Positions 7,321 to 16,987 of a stretch of DNA of 42,451 nt are shown in pieces. The stretch comes from Symbiobacterium sp. GTDB lineage: Bacteria; Bacillota; Sulfobacillia; DUSP01; DYEP01. The translations under genes and the position numbers were made by a program. The notes beneath the pieces were generated by a model. That model saw only the letters and a list, made by a program, of their open reading frames with translations. It was not told the origin of the DNA and did not search any database. The stretch spans positions 1 through 42,451 of the forward strand of contig DYEP01000142.1 of the NCBI GenBank assembly GCA_020725675.1, written 5' to 3'. Each line of letters opens with the position of its first letter. Within the stretch, counting starts at the first letter, position 1.

Positions 7321-9429
7321 CTAGATCCGCACCTGATCCAGACGGTCCAGGTCATACTGTTTTATAAGATTGATCAGTTTGATCGGGTACTTGGAGTCGG
7401 TTGCATAGCCAGCTCGCCGTAACGCCCAGGCTCCCTGGGTGCTGTCATGCATCACTGCTCTGAAGGGTTCATACCTGCTGGCGGTGAGCAGCAACCGTTT
7501 GTGATCCGCCCAGCTCTCAGCCGTGTTGTTATACGCGCGAAACGCCGCATCGACGCGGTAAGCGACTCCGTTATACTCCTCCCAGGTATTGGAGGTTACT
7601 GAACCTGCGGGCCCCTGACCTTTGATGCCGAAGAGGTTGTACGAGACTTTACCCGTATACTTATCCACCGGCGTGTACTGCCCCCACCCTGTTTCAAGGA
7701 TCGCCTGGGCGACCTGAAGCGAAGCCGACATGCCAGTTACCCGTTGTGATTCCACGGCCAGTCCGGCTGCAAACTCAAGGAAAAGGTTCTTTTCTATGAT
7801 CGGCTTGGGCCCGTGTATCGGCCCGAGGTAAATGGTAACCGGCACAGCTTCGCTCAGGATCTTGTCTCCCGAGGAAGTGGTGCCTACTGCCTGAACCTGC
7901 CATGCGCCTGCATCACTCTGTGAAGGCGTGAAGGAGTATTCGGTATCGGGGTTGGTTCCGCCGGCGATGGTACGCCTCTCCCCGGTCTTCGGATTTATCA
8001 AGTGATACGTGATAGCGCTGAGTGAAACATTGGATGATGCTTTCAGGTTCACTGTTCCTGTCAGGACCTGTCCCGGACCGACGCCTTCAAGGAGGAGCCG
8101 CGGTTCGCCCGGAACCTGTACGGTAATGGCATTGCTGGTGTATGTGTTGCCTTCAGCATCGGTCACCCTGGCCAGTACCGACCAATTCCCGGCCTGTTCC
8201 GGAGTGGGAAACCACCTGTAGCTGGAATAACCGGCCATTCGGGCGAGGACTTGTTCCTCTTCCGTGCGGGTGTCCTTAATCACATATTCTACCTGGCTGA
8301 CTGGGAAATTCCGCGAAAGCCAGAGCGTAACGGGCTTTGCGACGCTGGCCCCGGGAGATACGCCACCGAGCGCGACTTTTGGCTCTGCTGCTACTCGGAC
8401 GTAAAAGATGTCACTTGAATATGGCTTGTCTGCACGATCGTAGGCAATGGCCCGGACCGTGATATAACCGTTGTCTGTTACCTGGGGGGTCCAGATGAAG
8501 GAGCCCTGAGGGTCCATTTCCTCCGTAACCATCACGCTGCCTGTATTGCGATTGATGATCTCATACTTCACATACTGAGCAACGAAGTTGAGGCCAACAC
8601 TTAGTGATACGCTATCTTTTACCACCTGTCTTTGCGTCAGACCCCGAAGTTCTACCCGAGGCAGGATACCTACCTCCACCGGTACAACCGTACCTGCCAC
8701 GAAGCGACCATCTTTGTCGTACGTCGCCGCGGCCAGTACACGAGCGCCATTGTGAGTGATGTCAGGGAGCCACCGGTAAGTGCCTTTGAGATCACTTCCA
8801 CGTGCGATAACGGGCCCCCGGCCTGTTTCAGGATCGAGTAATAGGTAGCGCACTTCGACTGCGGATGGGGGCATGCTACCATACTCGATCCGGAGATCGG
8901 TAATTCCGGTGATAAGTTGCCCCGGCCGAATCGATGGCAAAGTGACGTCGTAAAACGGCGTATATGCGCCGGGCGTTTTCGAATCAACATAAACGGTTCT
9001 TTCAATATCGCTCCAGGTCACTGTTATCCCCAGAGCGTTGCTTACAAGCCTTAATGGTACGAAAGTGCGGTCGCCAAAGATCTGCGGTGGGACGTCTGAC
9101 AACCCAAAGACGGTCGTGCCCATGGTATAGCTGAACAAGCGGTCGTCGATGGTCAACTTGACAGTGCGCTCGCCTTTTGTAACCACAACGGTTCTGGTCT
9201 CCGGATGCCACTGCACATCGGCCTTGAGTGCCTCAGAGAGAGCGCGCACAGGTACGAGAGTACGCCCGTTCTGAATCATGGGTGCGGGTGATAGAACAAC
9301 TCTTTGTCCATCGATCACTACATTTACTTCAGCGGCGACCCCCAAAGACGCTGGTAGAACAAGAAAAGCCAGTGCCAGGAAGAGCGCGTTTAGCACTCGC
9401 CGATGAAATAACATATCCCTGATATACAT
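7321..9429 (-). CDS. Secreted protein: copper amine oxidase N-terminal-like domain, Ig-like repeats, C-terminal glucosaminidase
   Basis: Signal peptide (RVLNALFLALAFLVLPASLGVAA), VVIDGQRVVLSPAPMIQNGRTLVPVRALSEAL, C-terminal SLQVAQAILETGWGQYTP...NLFGIKG; SD GAAGGGGTG before ATG 9429. Confidence 0.85.
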   Translation of the reverse strand: MYIRDMLFHRRVLNALFLALAFLVLPASLGVAAEVNVVIDGQRVVLSPAPMIQNGRTLVPVRALSEALKADVQWHPETRTVVVTKGERTVKLTIDDRLFSYTMGTTVFGLSDVPPQIFGDRTFVPLRLVSNALGITVTWSDIERTVYVDSKTPGAYTPFYDVTLPSIRPGQLITGITDLRIEYGSMPPSAVEVRYLLLDPETGRGPVIARGSDLKGTYRWLPDITHNGARVLAAATYDKDGRFVAGTVVPVEVGILPRVELRGLTQRQVVKDSVSLSVGLNFVAQYVKYEIINRNTGSVMVTEEMDPQGSFIWTPQVTDNGYITVRAIAYDRADKPYSSDIFYVRVAAEPKVALGGVSPGASVAKPVTLWLSRNFPVSQVEYVIKDTRTEEEQVLARMAGYSSYRWFPTPEQAGNWSVLARVTDAEGNTYTSNAITVQVPGEPRLLLEGVGPGQVLTGTVNLKASSNVSLSAITYHLINPKTGERRTIAGGTNPDTEYSFTPSQSDAGAWQVQAVGTTSSGDKILSEAVPVTIYLGPIHGPKPIIEKNLFLEFAAGLAVESQRVTGMSASLQVAQAILETGWGQYTPVDKYTGKVSYNLFGIKGQGPAGSVTSNTWEEYNGVAYRVDAAFRAYNNTAESWADHKRLLLTASRYEPFRAVMHDSTQGAWALRRAGYATDSKYPIKLINLIKQYDLDRLDQVRI

Positions 9430-9775
9430 CACACCATGCACCCCTTCAACAGACCTACCCGTGGACATTCCACCCTACTTTCCTTGGATGTTTAATGTCA
9501 TTGGAAAGTTCCCAGTTATGGAGAGAAAATCCGATCCATATCCTTCCTTTAAGACTTCGGAACCGTTCCAGAGGGTGGTATGCAGAAGGAGAATGAGCTC
9601 ATAATGGAAAAATATAGCAGAAACAATGTTCAGGGAGGGAGTTTCACAATGAAAACTACATTCAAGACCGTCTGACGCACCGCGCAAATCGACCTGATGA
9701 ATCACCCGGGGAGTCTCTGTATGGGTCACCGACCAAGAACAGGCCTGAACCCGTTGCCATTTGAGCCCCGATCTA

Positions 9776-9805
9776 TTGACATGTGTATAGAAAGACGATT
9801 ATCAT
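9776..9805 (+). promoter_or_regulatory. Promoter of the GntR-ABC operon
   Basis: TTGACA (9776-9781), 18-nt spacer, TATCAT (9800-9805). Confidence 0.6.
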
Positions 9806-9810
9806 GTAGC

Positions 9811-9830
9811 TGTACTACAATATTAGTACA
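9811..9830. promoter_or_regulatory. Candidate YtrA/GntR operator palindrome
   Basis: TGTACTA-CAATAT-TAGTACA perfect 7-bp inverted repeat just downstream of the -10 and 8 nt before the GTG of the GntR gene. Confidence 0.65.
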
Positions 9831-9838
9831 CTAAGAGA

Positions 9839-10264
9839 GTGACGCGGATGTGGCTGCATGTTGACCCTTCATCGGGGGTACCGATCTACCTTCAAATCGT
9901 TGAGCAAATGCGCCAGGCGGCGGCCACCGGGCTGCTGGCTTCCGGGGAGCAACTGCCTTCTGTGAGGGAATTGGCGCTTTCTCTCACAATCAATCCTAAT
10001 ACCGTAGCTAGAGCCTACCAGGAGCTGGAGCGGGATGGGGTCATTACCGTTGTGAGGGGCGTAGGCACGTTCGTTTCCGACAGCCCTCCCAGGTTGTCGG
10101 ATAAAGAGAGATATGAACGGATCCTGAAGGGCGCAAGGCAGCTGGCAGCACAAGCGTATAGCCTCCGGTTCTCTGCAGCAGAATTCACGAAGACGGTGAG
10201 GGATGCCGCCAGGGAAGTGTACCGCTCAGAACTCCAAGAGAATTCAGGTGAGAACGATGCGTGA
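9839..10264 (+). CDS. GntR family regulator, YtrA subfamily
   Basis: PIYLQIVEQMRQAAATGLLASGEQLPSVRELALSLTINPNTVARAYQELERDGVI wHTH; short C-terminal domain; precedes ABC genes. Confidence 0.92.
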   Translation: MTRMWLHVDPSSGVPIYLQIVEQMRQAAATGLLASGEQLPSVRELALSLTINPNTVARAYQELERDGVITVVRGVGTFVSDSPPRLSDKERYERILKGARQLAAQAYSLRFSAAEFTKTVRDAAREVYRSELQENSGENDA

Positions 10265-11156
10265 GTACGCCATTGAGACAGAAGAGCTTACCAAGGCTTT
10301 CGGCGACGTAAGAGCTGTGGATGGACTTAACCTCCAGGTTCCTGTCGGCAGTATTTTCGGGCTTCTTGGGCCCAATGGCGCGGGCAAGACCACCACCATA
10401 AAGATGCTGCTTGGATTGGTGGCTCCCACTTCGGGTTCTGCCAGGGTGCTGGGATTTGACGTCCGCACCCAGAGTGAGGAGATAAGGCGCAGGGTGGGCT
10501 ACCTCTCGGAGACCTCCGGCATGTACGGGTATATGTCAGTGGGCGAGCTGCTGTCTTTCACCAGGCGTTTGTACCCCAGATGGGACAAAGCAGTGGAAGA
10601 CAAGTACATCGATCTGTTTCGCCTGCCCAGGACCCGTCGCGTCTCGGCGCTATCGCGGGGAATGCGGACTCAGCTTGGACTAATCCTCGCGCTCGCTCCG
10701 TGTCCTGAGTTGATTGTGCTTGACGAACCTACCAACGGGCTTGACCCTGTGGGGGTCCGGCACTTTCTCCAGGTGATACTCGACGAAGTGTCGGGTTCCG
10801 GCCAGACGGTTCTGATGTCCTCTCACATGTTATACCAGGTAGAACGCGTGGCGGATCGGGTGGGTCTGCTAGTTCGCGGAAAGCTACTTCTATCAAAACC
10901 CATGGACCAGCTGAAATTGGGCCAAAAAAAGATCCAGGCGGCGTTCCAGGTTGATCCTCCCGACAAGATCTTAAAGATGCCGGGGATTGAGCGGGTAGAT
11001 CACGACGGCAGACGGTACGTGATTCACGTCTCTGATAACGTGGACGAGATCGTTGCCAAACTCAGAGAAATACCCCACTTCGCGGTGGAAGTGGTCGACT
11101 TGAATCTCGAAGACATCTTCATGGAATACGCGGGAAATGGGAGTGAGCCGTCATGA
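10257..11156 (+). CDS. ABC transporter ATP-binding protein
   Basis: Walker A GPNGAGKTT, Walker B LIVLDEPTNGLDP; overlaps gntR stop. Confidence 0.93.
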   Translation: MREYAIETEELTKAFGDVRAVDGLNLQVPVGSIFGLLGPNGAGKTTTIKMLLGLVAPTSGSARVLGFDVRTQSEEIRRRVGYLSETSGMYGYMSVGELLSFTRRLYPRWDKAVEDKYIDLFRLPRTRRVSALSRGMRTQLGLILALAPCPELIVLDEPTNGLDPVGVRHFLQVILDEVSGSGQTVLMSSHMLYQVERVADRVGLLVRGKLLLSKPMDQLKLGQKKIQAAFQVDPPDKILKMPGIERVDHDGRRYVIHVSDNVDEIVAKLREIPHFAVEVVDLNLEDIFMEYAGNGSEPS

Positions 11157-11911
11157 TCAGCAGTCCACTGTTTGTGAAAGAACTCAAGGAAGCGAAGTGG
11201 AAGATCATCACGGGGCTCCTAATCACCGGGATCACAGGCGCTTCTCTCCCGTTTCTTGTGGATTACCTGGGTGTTTTCGTAGAACAGATGGCTATGCCCG
11301 AGTGGGCGCGGTCTATCCTTGGGCAACAGCTGGGGAACTACCCGCTGTACCTCTGGTCCAACTGGTACGGTAAGAACCTGCTTCAGTTCTCAGTGGCGTT
11401 TGCGGTGATCATCGCTGGGCCTCTTATTGCGGGAGAGCGTGCCCGGAACACCCTGGAATTCTTGGCGTCAAGACCCCTGTCGCGCGTCCAGATTATACTG
11501 ACCAAAGCAGCGGCGGGTTCAGTTTCTTTGGGCGTAATCATACTGGTTTCAACTGTCATCACGCTTGTTGCAAGTTATGCCGCGGCCCGCCCGGTACCGG
11601 TGGCATGGTTCATGTCAGGACTGTTGCCCCAGTATGCCGGAGCGCTGGTGTTCTTTAACCTTGCGCTCATGCTTTCCGTACGTTCCGATGATGGACTCAA
11701 GGCCGCCGTCATTGCGGGTGGCATTGCACTGCTGTTGTTCGCGGCAGAATGGGTCGCTCCCCTAAGGGGCCGGACGGTCATATCGATGATGGCGGCCAGT
11801 AGGTCTTTCGTCACAGGTGACGTGCACTTCGGCCACCTATTCTTCATGCTGCTTTTGGCATTGGGGCTTCTGTGGGCAGCATTGACCGCATTCCGGCAAT
11901 CAGACGTATGA
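11153..11911 (+). CDS. ABC-2 type permease
   Basis: ATGA overlap with the ATPase gene; multi-TM; AGERARNTLEFLASRPLSRVQI motif. Confidence 0.85.
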   Translation: MISSPLFVKELKEAKWKIITGLLITGITGASLPFLVDYLGVFVEQMAMPEWARSILGQQLGNYPLYLWSNWYGKNLLQFSVAFAVIIAGPLIAGERARNTLEFLASRPLSRVQIILTKAAAGSVSLGVIILVSTVITLVASYAAARPVPVAWFMSGLLPQYAGALVFFNLALMLSVRSDDGLKAAVIAGGIALLLFAAEWVAPLRGRTVISMMAASRSFVTGDVHFGHLFFMLLLALGLLWAALTAFRQSDV

Positions 11912-11931
11912 AGGGTCAGGAGGGAGCCGGT

Positions 11932-12657
11932 TTGATCGAAATCAGGAACGTATCCAAAAGCTATAACAAGGGGCAGATCAAGGCAGTAGATGATTTGTCG
12001 CTGCAGGTGCAACCCGGGGAAATCTTTGGATTTCTCGGGCCCAACGGGGCCGGCAAGACCACCACCATCAAGATGATCGTGGGTCTTTTAGAACCGGACC
12101 GGGGCAGCATTGTGGTCAATGGCTACGATATCCGGAAGGATCCGATAAAGGTGCGAAAGTCTATTGGGTTTGTGCCGGACAATCCAAGCGTATACGAAAG
12201 GCTCACGGGCATCGAGTACCTGAATTTCCTCGGTGACATGTACGATGTGCCCAGGGCCGTAAGGACCAAGAGGGCGAAGGAGCTGCTCGAGCTGTTCGAG
12301 CTCACCGGAGACGTGGGAAATCTGATCCAGAGCTACTCCCACGGGATGAGGCAAAAGCTCGTGCTGATCGGAGCTTTGCTGCACGCTCCTGACGTATTTG
12401 TGCTGGATGAACCCATGGTCGGGCTTGATCCCAGGTCTGCGCACAACCTAAAGGAGATCATGAGCCGGCACTGCCAGGAGGGAAAAACGGTGTTCTTCTC
12501 TACCCACATCCTGGACGTAGCGGAAAGACTCTGTGACCGTATTGGCATTATCAGACGGGGAAAGCTCATCGCCTGTGGTACCATGGATCAGCTGAGGCAC
12601 ATGGCGAACAACAAGGAGACCCTGGAAAACGTGTTCCTGGAGTTGACAGAGCAATGA
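11932..12657 (+). CDS. ABC transporter ATP-binding protein
   Basis: GPNGAGKTTTIKM, VFVLDEPMVGLDP; AGGAGG SD before TTG 11932. Confidence 0.92.
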   Translation: MIEIRNVSKSYNKGQIKAVDDLSLQVQPGEIFGFLGPNGAGKTTTIKMIVGLLEPDRGSIVVNGYDIRKDPIKVRKSIGFVPDNPSVYERLTGIEYLNFLGDMYDVPRAVRTKRAKELLELFELTGDVGNLIQSYSHGMRQKLVLIGALLHAPDVFVLDEPMVGLDPRSAHNLKEIMSRHCQEGKTVFFSTHILDVAERLCDRIGIIRRGKLIACGTMDQLRHMANNKETLENVFLELTEQ

Positions 12658-14312
12658 AGACATGGAGGCTTGTTGTACTGCATATCAACCTGAACTTTGG
12701 CCTTTCGGTACTGCGCCATCACTGGAAAACGAAGGATAAAAAGCTGCTTGGCCAGGCAGGCATCACCGCTGTCGTACTGCTAACGGCGGCCACATTCGGG
12801 GGCATGTACTACGCCTTCCTGAATATGACCTACAACGCTCTGTCAGCGCTGGGTCACGGACAGGCCGTGCTCACTATGGGCGTGGTGACTTCCAGTCTGT
12901 TTGTAGTGCTCGCAGGGCTTGCTCTTGTAGTATCCGTGTTTTATTTCGCCGATGACCTTGAATTTCTGGTGAGTTTGCCGCTCTGGCCTCACCAGGTACT
13001 CGCTGGTAAGTTTGCCACAGTGCTGGTAAACGCCTACCTGATCGCCGCACCCTTTGCCATTCCCACTCTGGTGCTATTCTGCATCAGGGAAGGTATGGGC
13101 CCGTCCTACTGGCTTACGTCTGCGCTTGTGTTCTTGTTCATCCCCATACTTCCGCTGACTATTGCCTCTGTTGGCGTGCTCTTCATCATGTCTGTTACCA
13201 ACATCGGTAGGCACAAAGACGCGCTGAGGGTGGTGGGCCTGAGTCTTTTGCTCATGTTGGCTCTGGGTTTTAACTACCTCTTTTCGAGTGCTGCGGCAGG
13301 TATGGAGAACATCCAGTCTATACTGCGGGATAGTGAAGGGCTGGTAAGGATCGTGGGGCGCGCCTACCCGCCCGCAGTGTGGGCAACCCGGGCACTGAAC
13401 CCTGTCACACTGTCCTCCGGTGTTCTATACGCGGTATTGTTTGCAGTGGTATCAACAGCGGGGTTTGGACTGATGATGGTTGCAGCACATTACCTGTTTT
13501 ATAAAGGGCTTATCGCCGGGAAAGAAGTGAGTCCGGGCAGGAGGCTGCGATGGGACGAGTTGGACTTCCGGTTTTCTGAGGCTTCACCAATCCGTGCGAT
13601 CGCAAGAAGGGAAATCCGAATACTGGTCAGGACGCCGATCTTCATGTTCAACAGCGTTGCCATGCTGGTAATTCTTCCCCTCATATCCGTGTTCACTATG
13701 TTCATGCCCGGCAGCGACACCCTACGAGCGCTGATCCAAAGCGGTGTAGCGAGGCAGACTATAATGCTTGGCGCGGCGGGATTCATCGCAATAATGGGGA
13801 TGTTTGCTCCTTCTCCTGCCAGCGCCATATCCAGAGAGGGCAAGTTGTTTTGGATTTCAAAGATGATCCCGGTGACTGCTGCGGACCAGCTCAAAGGGAA
13901 ACTCGTTTACAGTTTCGCCCTGACTGCACTTGCCATCCCAATCCTTTATCTTTATTCACTCTTGGTTTTCTCATGGAGTGCGCTTGAGTTCGTCGCCATC
14001 ATCCTGCTCGGGATGGCGGGCTCGGCACCTGTCATTATTTCAAACCTGCTCATCGACCTGTTTAGGCCCTACCTGACATGGGACGACCCGCAGAAGGCGA
14101 TCAAGCAGAACTTCAATGTAGTGGCGGGGATGTTGGCCGGATCTGCAATTCTTTTCGTCCTTTATAAGGCGTTTGAAGGAGCGCTTGAGATGGGGCTTGG
14201 CTTTTGGCCCGCGTGGACGGTCGCAGGTGCCCTCGCTGTTCTGCTTGCATTGCTCATGTACGCGTATATGGTGAAAGTGTCTGACTCTTTGTACCGGCGG
14301 ATCCCGGTGTAG
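12654..14312 (+). CDS. Large ABC exporter membrane subunit
   Basis: 552 aa, many hydrophobic helices, ATGA overlap with the ATPase. Confidence 0.8.
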   Translation: MKTWRLVVLHINLNFGLSVLRHHWKTKDKKLLGQAGITAVVLLTAATFGGMYYAFLNMTYNALSALGHGQAVLTMGVVTSSLFVVLAGLALVVSVFYFADDLEFLVSLPLWPHQVLAGKFATVLVNAYLIAAPFAIPTLVLFCIREGMGPSYWLTSALVFLFIPILPLTIASVGVLFIMSVTNIGRHKDALRVVGLSLLLMLALGFNYLFSSAAAGMENIQSILRDSEGLVRIVGRAYPPAVWATRALNPVTLSSGVLYAVLFAVVSTAGFGLMMVAAHYLFYKGLIAGKEVSPGRRLRWDELDFRFSEASPIRAIARREIRILVRTPIFMFNSVAMLVILPLISVFTMFMPGSDTLRALIQSGVARQTIMLGAAGFIAIMGMFAPSPASAISREGKLFWISKMIPVTAADQLKGKLVYSFALTALAIPILYLYSLLVFSWSALEFVAIILLGMAGSAPVIISNLLIDLFRPYLTWDDPQKAIKQNFNVVAGMLAGSAILFVLYKAFEGALEMGLGFWPAWTVAGALAVLLALLMYAYMVKVSDSLYRRIPV

Positions 14313-14338
14313 AGTAATGTTCTAAGGGGGAATACGCA

Positions 14339-14641
14339 ATGTTGCTTTCAACCGTTGACCTGAGGACTGAGTATCAGGTGCTGGGGCTCGTGAAAGGCAG
14401 TTCAATGAAAGCCAAGCACCTGGGGAAGGACATCATGGCTGAGATCCGCAAGCTCGTCGGGGGAGAGGTGCGGGAATACGCCGAGCTCTTGACAGAAGCA
14501 AGAGAAGAGGCAATCGCCAGGATGATTGCCGAGGCAGATAAGCTCGGAGCCAATGCAGTTATCGGGGTGCGCTTTGCTACCAGCACTATTACCAGCGGCG
14601 CGGCGGAGATCATCGCATATGGCACTGCCGTGAAGATCTGA
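14339..14641 (+). CDS. YbjQ family (DUF74) protein
   Basis: EYQVLGLVKGSSMKAKHLGKDIMAEIRKLVGGEVREYAELLTEAREEAIARM...GANAVIGVRF. Confidence 0.92.
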   Translation: MLLSTVDLRTEYQVLGLVKGSSMKAKHLGKDIMAEIRKLVGGEVREYAELLTEAREEAIARMIAEADKLGANAVIGVRFATSTITSGAAEIIAYGTAVKI

Positions 14642-14647
14642 GGGAGA

Positions 14648-14677
14648 GCCCCTCGTACCGGGCGAGGTGCGAGGGGC
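14648..14677. terminator. Possible bidirectional hairpin between convergent ybjQ-like and SIMPL genes
   Basis: GCCCCTCG ... CGAGGGGC, 8-bp stem. Confidence 0.35.
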
Positions 14678-14690
14678 GCCGTTTGGTAGC

Positions 14691-15428
14691 TCAAAAAGAG
14701 AACTTCACGCGCAGCCTGGCAGTGATGGTCATATCGCCAGGCAGGATCACTGTGTCCTCCATTGCCTTTGCGGCAGAGTATCGGATGACGCCCGGCGGCT
14801 CACTGTAGGCCTCTTCTACTACCGTCACATCAGTGATGGTCGCACCGATTGTGGACGCGACGGTCTCGGCCTTTTTCCGCGCGTCAGCCATGGCGAGTTT
14901 GAGTGCTTCCAGCCTGGCAGCTGACGGGTCTTTCACGGTAAACTGCACGCCTTCGACAGAATTGGCACCTGCCGAGACCGCGGTATCAAGGATCTTGCCT
15001 ACGATATCGATTTTGTCCACGGTAATAGAGAGCGTGTTATGCACACGGAACCCGACTACACGCGGCGCGCCTTCCTTCTCAACTCGATAGTCCCATACTG
15101 GGAACAGGTTGAAGCCGGCTGTCTTCATATCGGACTCCCGTATCCCAAGGGTCTTGATTGCGGCCATTACCTGCTGCATTACCCGGGCATTTTCGGACTG
15201 TGCCTTCTGGGCAGTTTCTGCCTGGGTCTGCACTCCCAGTGTGACCACGGCCCTATCTGCCTTCAGCTGGACCTGCCCTTCACCGTCCATAACCATTACT
15301 CGTGGCTCCTTTTCCGACGCGGTAACCGGCTGTCTTCCGCCAAGCGATGCGACAAAGCCTGCCGCCAGAGCGATCGTCACCAAACAAATCATGAGTGGGT
15401 ACAACCTTCTCACAACAAGCGCCTCCAT
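14691..15428 (-). CDS. SIMPL domain (DUF541/YggE-like) exported protein
   Basis: Signal anchor RRLYPLMICLVTIALAAGFVASL; GEGQVQLKADRAVVTLGVQTQAETAQKAQSENARVMQQV; ATG 15428 or GTG 15413 start. Confidence 0.85.
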   Translation of the reverse strand: MEALVVRRLYPLMICLVTIALAAGFVASLGGRQPVTASEKEPRVMVMDGEGQVQLKADRAVVTLGVQTQAETAQKAQSENARVMQQVMAAIKTLGIRESDMKTAGFNLFPVWDYRVEKEGAPRVVGFRVHNTLSITVDKIDIVGKILDTAVSAGANSVEGVQFTVKDPSAARLEALKLAMADARKKAETVASTIGATITDVTVVEEAYSEPPGVIRYSAAKAMEDTVILPGDMTITARLRVKFSF

Positions 15429-15706
15429 TTCTAAGATAAAGTCAGCTGACTTTTGTCCCATTTGGACGTCACATCGTGGGAGAAGTTCCGGAGAGAGACG
15501 GATCATTCGTAAACCAAGGTAACGCTCTTTGCATTGAGAGAGCACCTTCCTCCATCTTAAGAGTGGGCAGTATGGACATCCGAATTGTTCACTGACATGC
15601 ATATGTTTTACTAGGAGGATTGTCCCAGGCTCCTGGATCATGCTTGAAGACCTGCCCGGTAGGAAAGGAGTCCGAAAGCGTAGAACAATGTTTTGGAGGG
15701 TCTACC

Positions 15707-16573
15707 ATGGTGCATGTGCTGTGCAACGTGTTGTCAGGCGGGGGGCGCGCCTCGCGCGTGCTCGCCACAGTGGTGGAATTGCTCAAGGAAAGGGGCGTAT
15801 CACCCAGGGTGCGTGTGGCCGTGACTATGGCCGATTGCAGAGCAGAAGCCCAGGCTACCCGTGATGAGGACCCGACAACGGTTGTTGTTGTAGGCGGCGA
15901 TGGCACGTTTCGAGAGGCAGGCCATGTCTTTGCCGGCACAGGCATACCGCTGCTGTTCGTTCCTGCAGGTACCGGAAACGGCCTGGCATACTCTCTGCGA
16001 CTGCCGCTTGTGCCCGAACGCTGCCTGGACCTCCTTGATACAGGACAGGTTCGGAGGATGGATGTCGCGCAGACGGGCGCAGGCCCATTTCTTAATGTGG
16101 CAGGGGTGGGTCTGGACGCCGAGGTAGCAGAGCGAGCGAAAAGACTCCAGTATATAAAGGGGCTGCCGGCGTACGTGGTGACGGTGCTTGAGGAGCTGCA
16201 CGACTTTTTGCCTTTTGAGTACAGCATCAGAACCGACGAGAACTATGTAATGCAGGGCAAAGCTATACTTGTGGCAGTGGGCAACGGAAGCTGCTACGGA
16301 AAGAACATCGGTATCGTACCCGGCGCTGAAGCGTTTGACGGCTGCCTGGACTTATGCGTGCTGGAGCAACTCAAGCCCCTGGAACTGAGTACAGTCATCG
16401 GTATGCTCATGACGGGACGGCTTCACCAACACCCAAGAGTCAAACGCCTGAGGGTCAAGAAGGCAGAGATCAGCACGGATCCGCCTCATCTTGTCCACTT
16501 AGACGGAGACGTGATGACGAGCACACCTGTGACTGTAGAGGTATGGCCGGGTGCGCTGTCGGTATTCGTCTAA
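15707..16573 (+). CDS. Diacylglycerol/lipid kinase family protein (YegS/BmrU-like)
   Basis: VVVVGGDGTFREAGHVFAGTGIPLLFVPAGTGNGLAYSL; GGAGGG SD before ATG 15707. Confidence 0.88.
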   Translation: MVHVLCNVLSGGGRASRVLATVVELLKERGVSPRVRVAVTMADCRAEAQATRDEDPTTVVVVGGDGTFREAGHVFAGTGIPLLFVPAGTGNGLAYSLRLPLVPERCLDLLDTGQVRRMDVAQTGAGPFLNVAGVGLDAEVAERAKRLQYIKGLPAYVVTVLEELHDFLPFEYSIRTDENYVMQGKAILVAVGNGSCYGKNIGIVPGAEAFDGCLDLCVLEQLKPLELSTVIGMLMTGRLHQHPRVKRLRVKKAEISTDPPHLVHLDGDVMTSTPVTVEVWPGALSVFV

Positions 16574-16588
16574 ATACAACACGCGGAG

Positions 16589-16969
16589 GTGATCGCACTG
16601 AAGAAGAGACTTTACAGGTCACGATCAAACCAAATGATTGCCGGCGTTTGTGCGGGCATAGCCGAATATCTGGATACGGACCCTACGGTTGTGAGGGTTA
16701 TTTGGGCTGTCCTTGCATTTGCAGGAGGGTTGAGCATACTCGTTTACGTTTTTGCCTGGATCATCATGCCGCTTGACCCGTCTCCTTCCGGGTCAAAACA
16801 GTCTTCCCAAGGTGACGCTGCTGTCATCGTGGGGGGCTTCTTAGTGCTTGTCGGTGGCATAATGCTGATGAGGACATTGTTCCCGTGGCTGCGCGTTGGC
16901 AACCTAACGCCCATCGCACTCATTACCATCGGCACGCTGCTTGTGCTGAACGGGCTTGGGAAGAAGTAA
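16589..16969 (+). CDS. PspC domain membrane protein
   Basis: KKRLYRSRSNQMIAGVCAGIAEYLDTDPTVVRVIWAVLAFAGGLSILVYVFAWIIMP; SD overlaps GTG 16589, so CTG 16598 may be the true start. Confidence 0.9.
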   Translation: MIALKKRLYRSRSNQMIAGVCAGIAEYLDTDPTVVRVIWAVLAFAGGLSILVYVFAWIIMPLDPSPSGSKQSSQGDAAVIVGGFLVLVGGIMLMRTLFPWLRVGNLTPIALITIGTLLVLNGLGKK

Positions 16970-16987
16970 CTGCAGGAGGAAACGACC

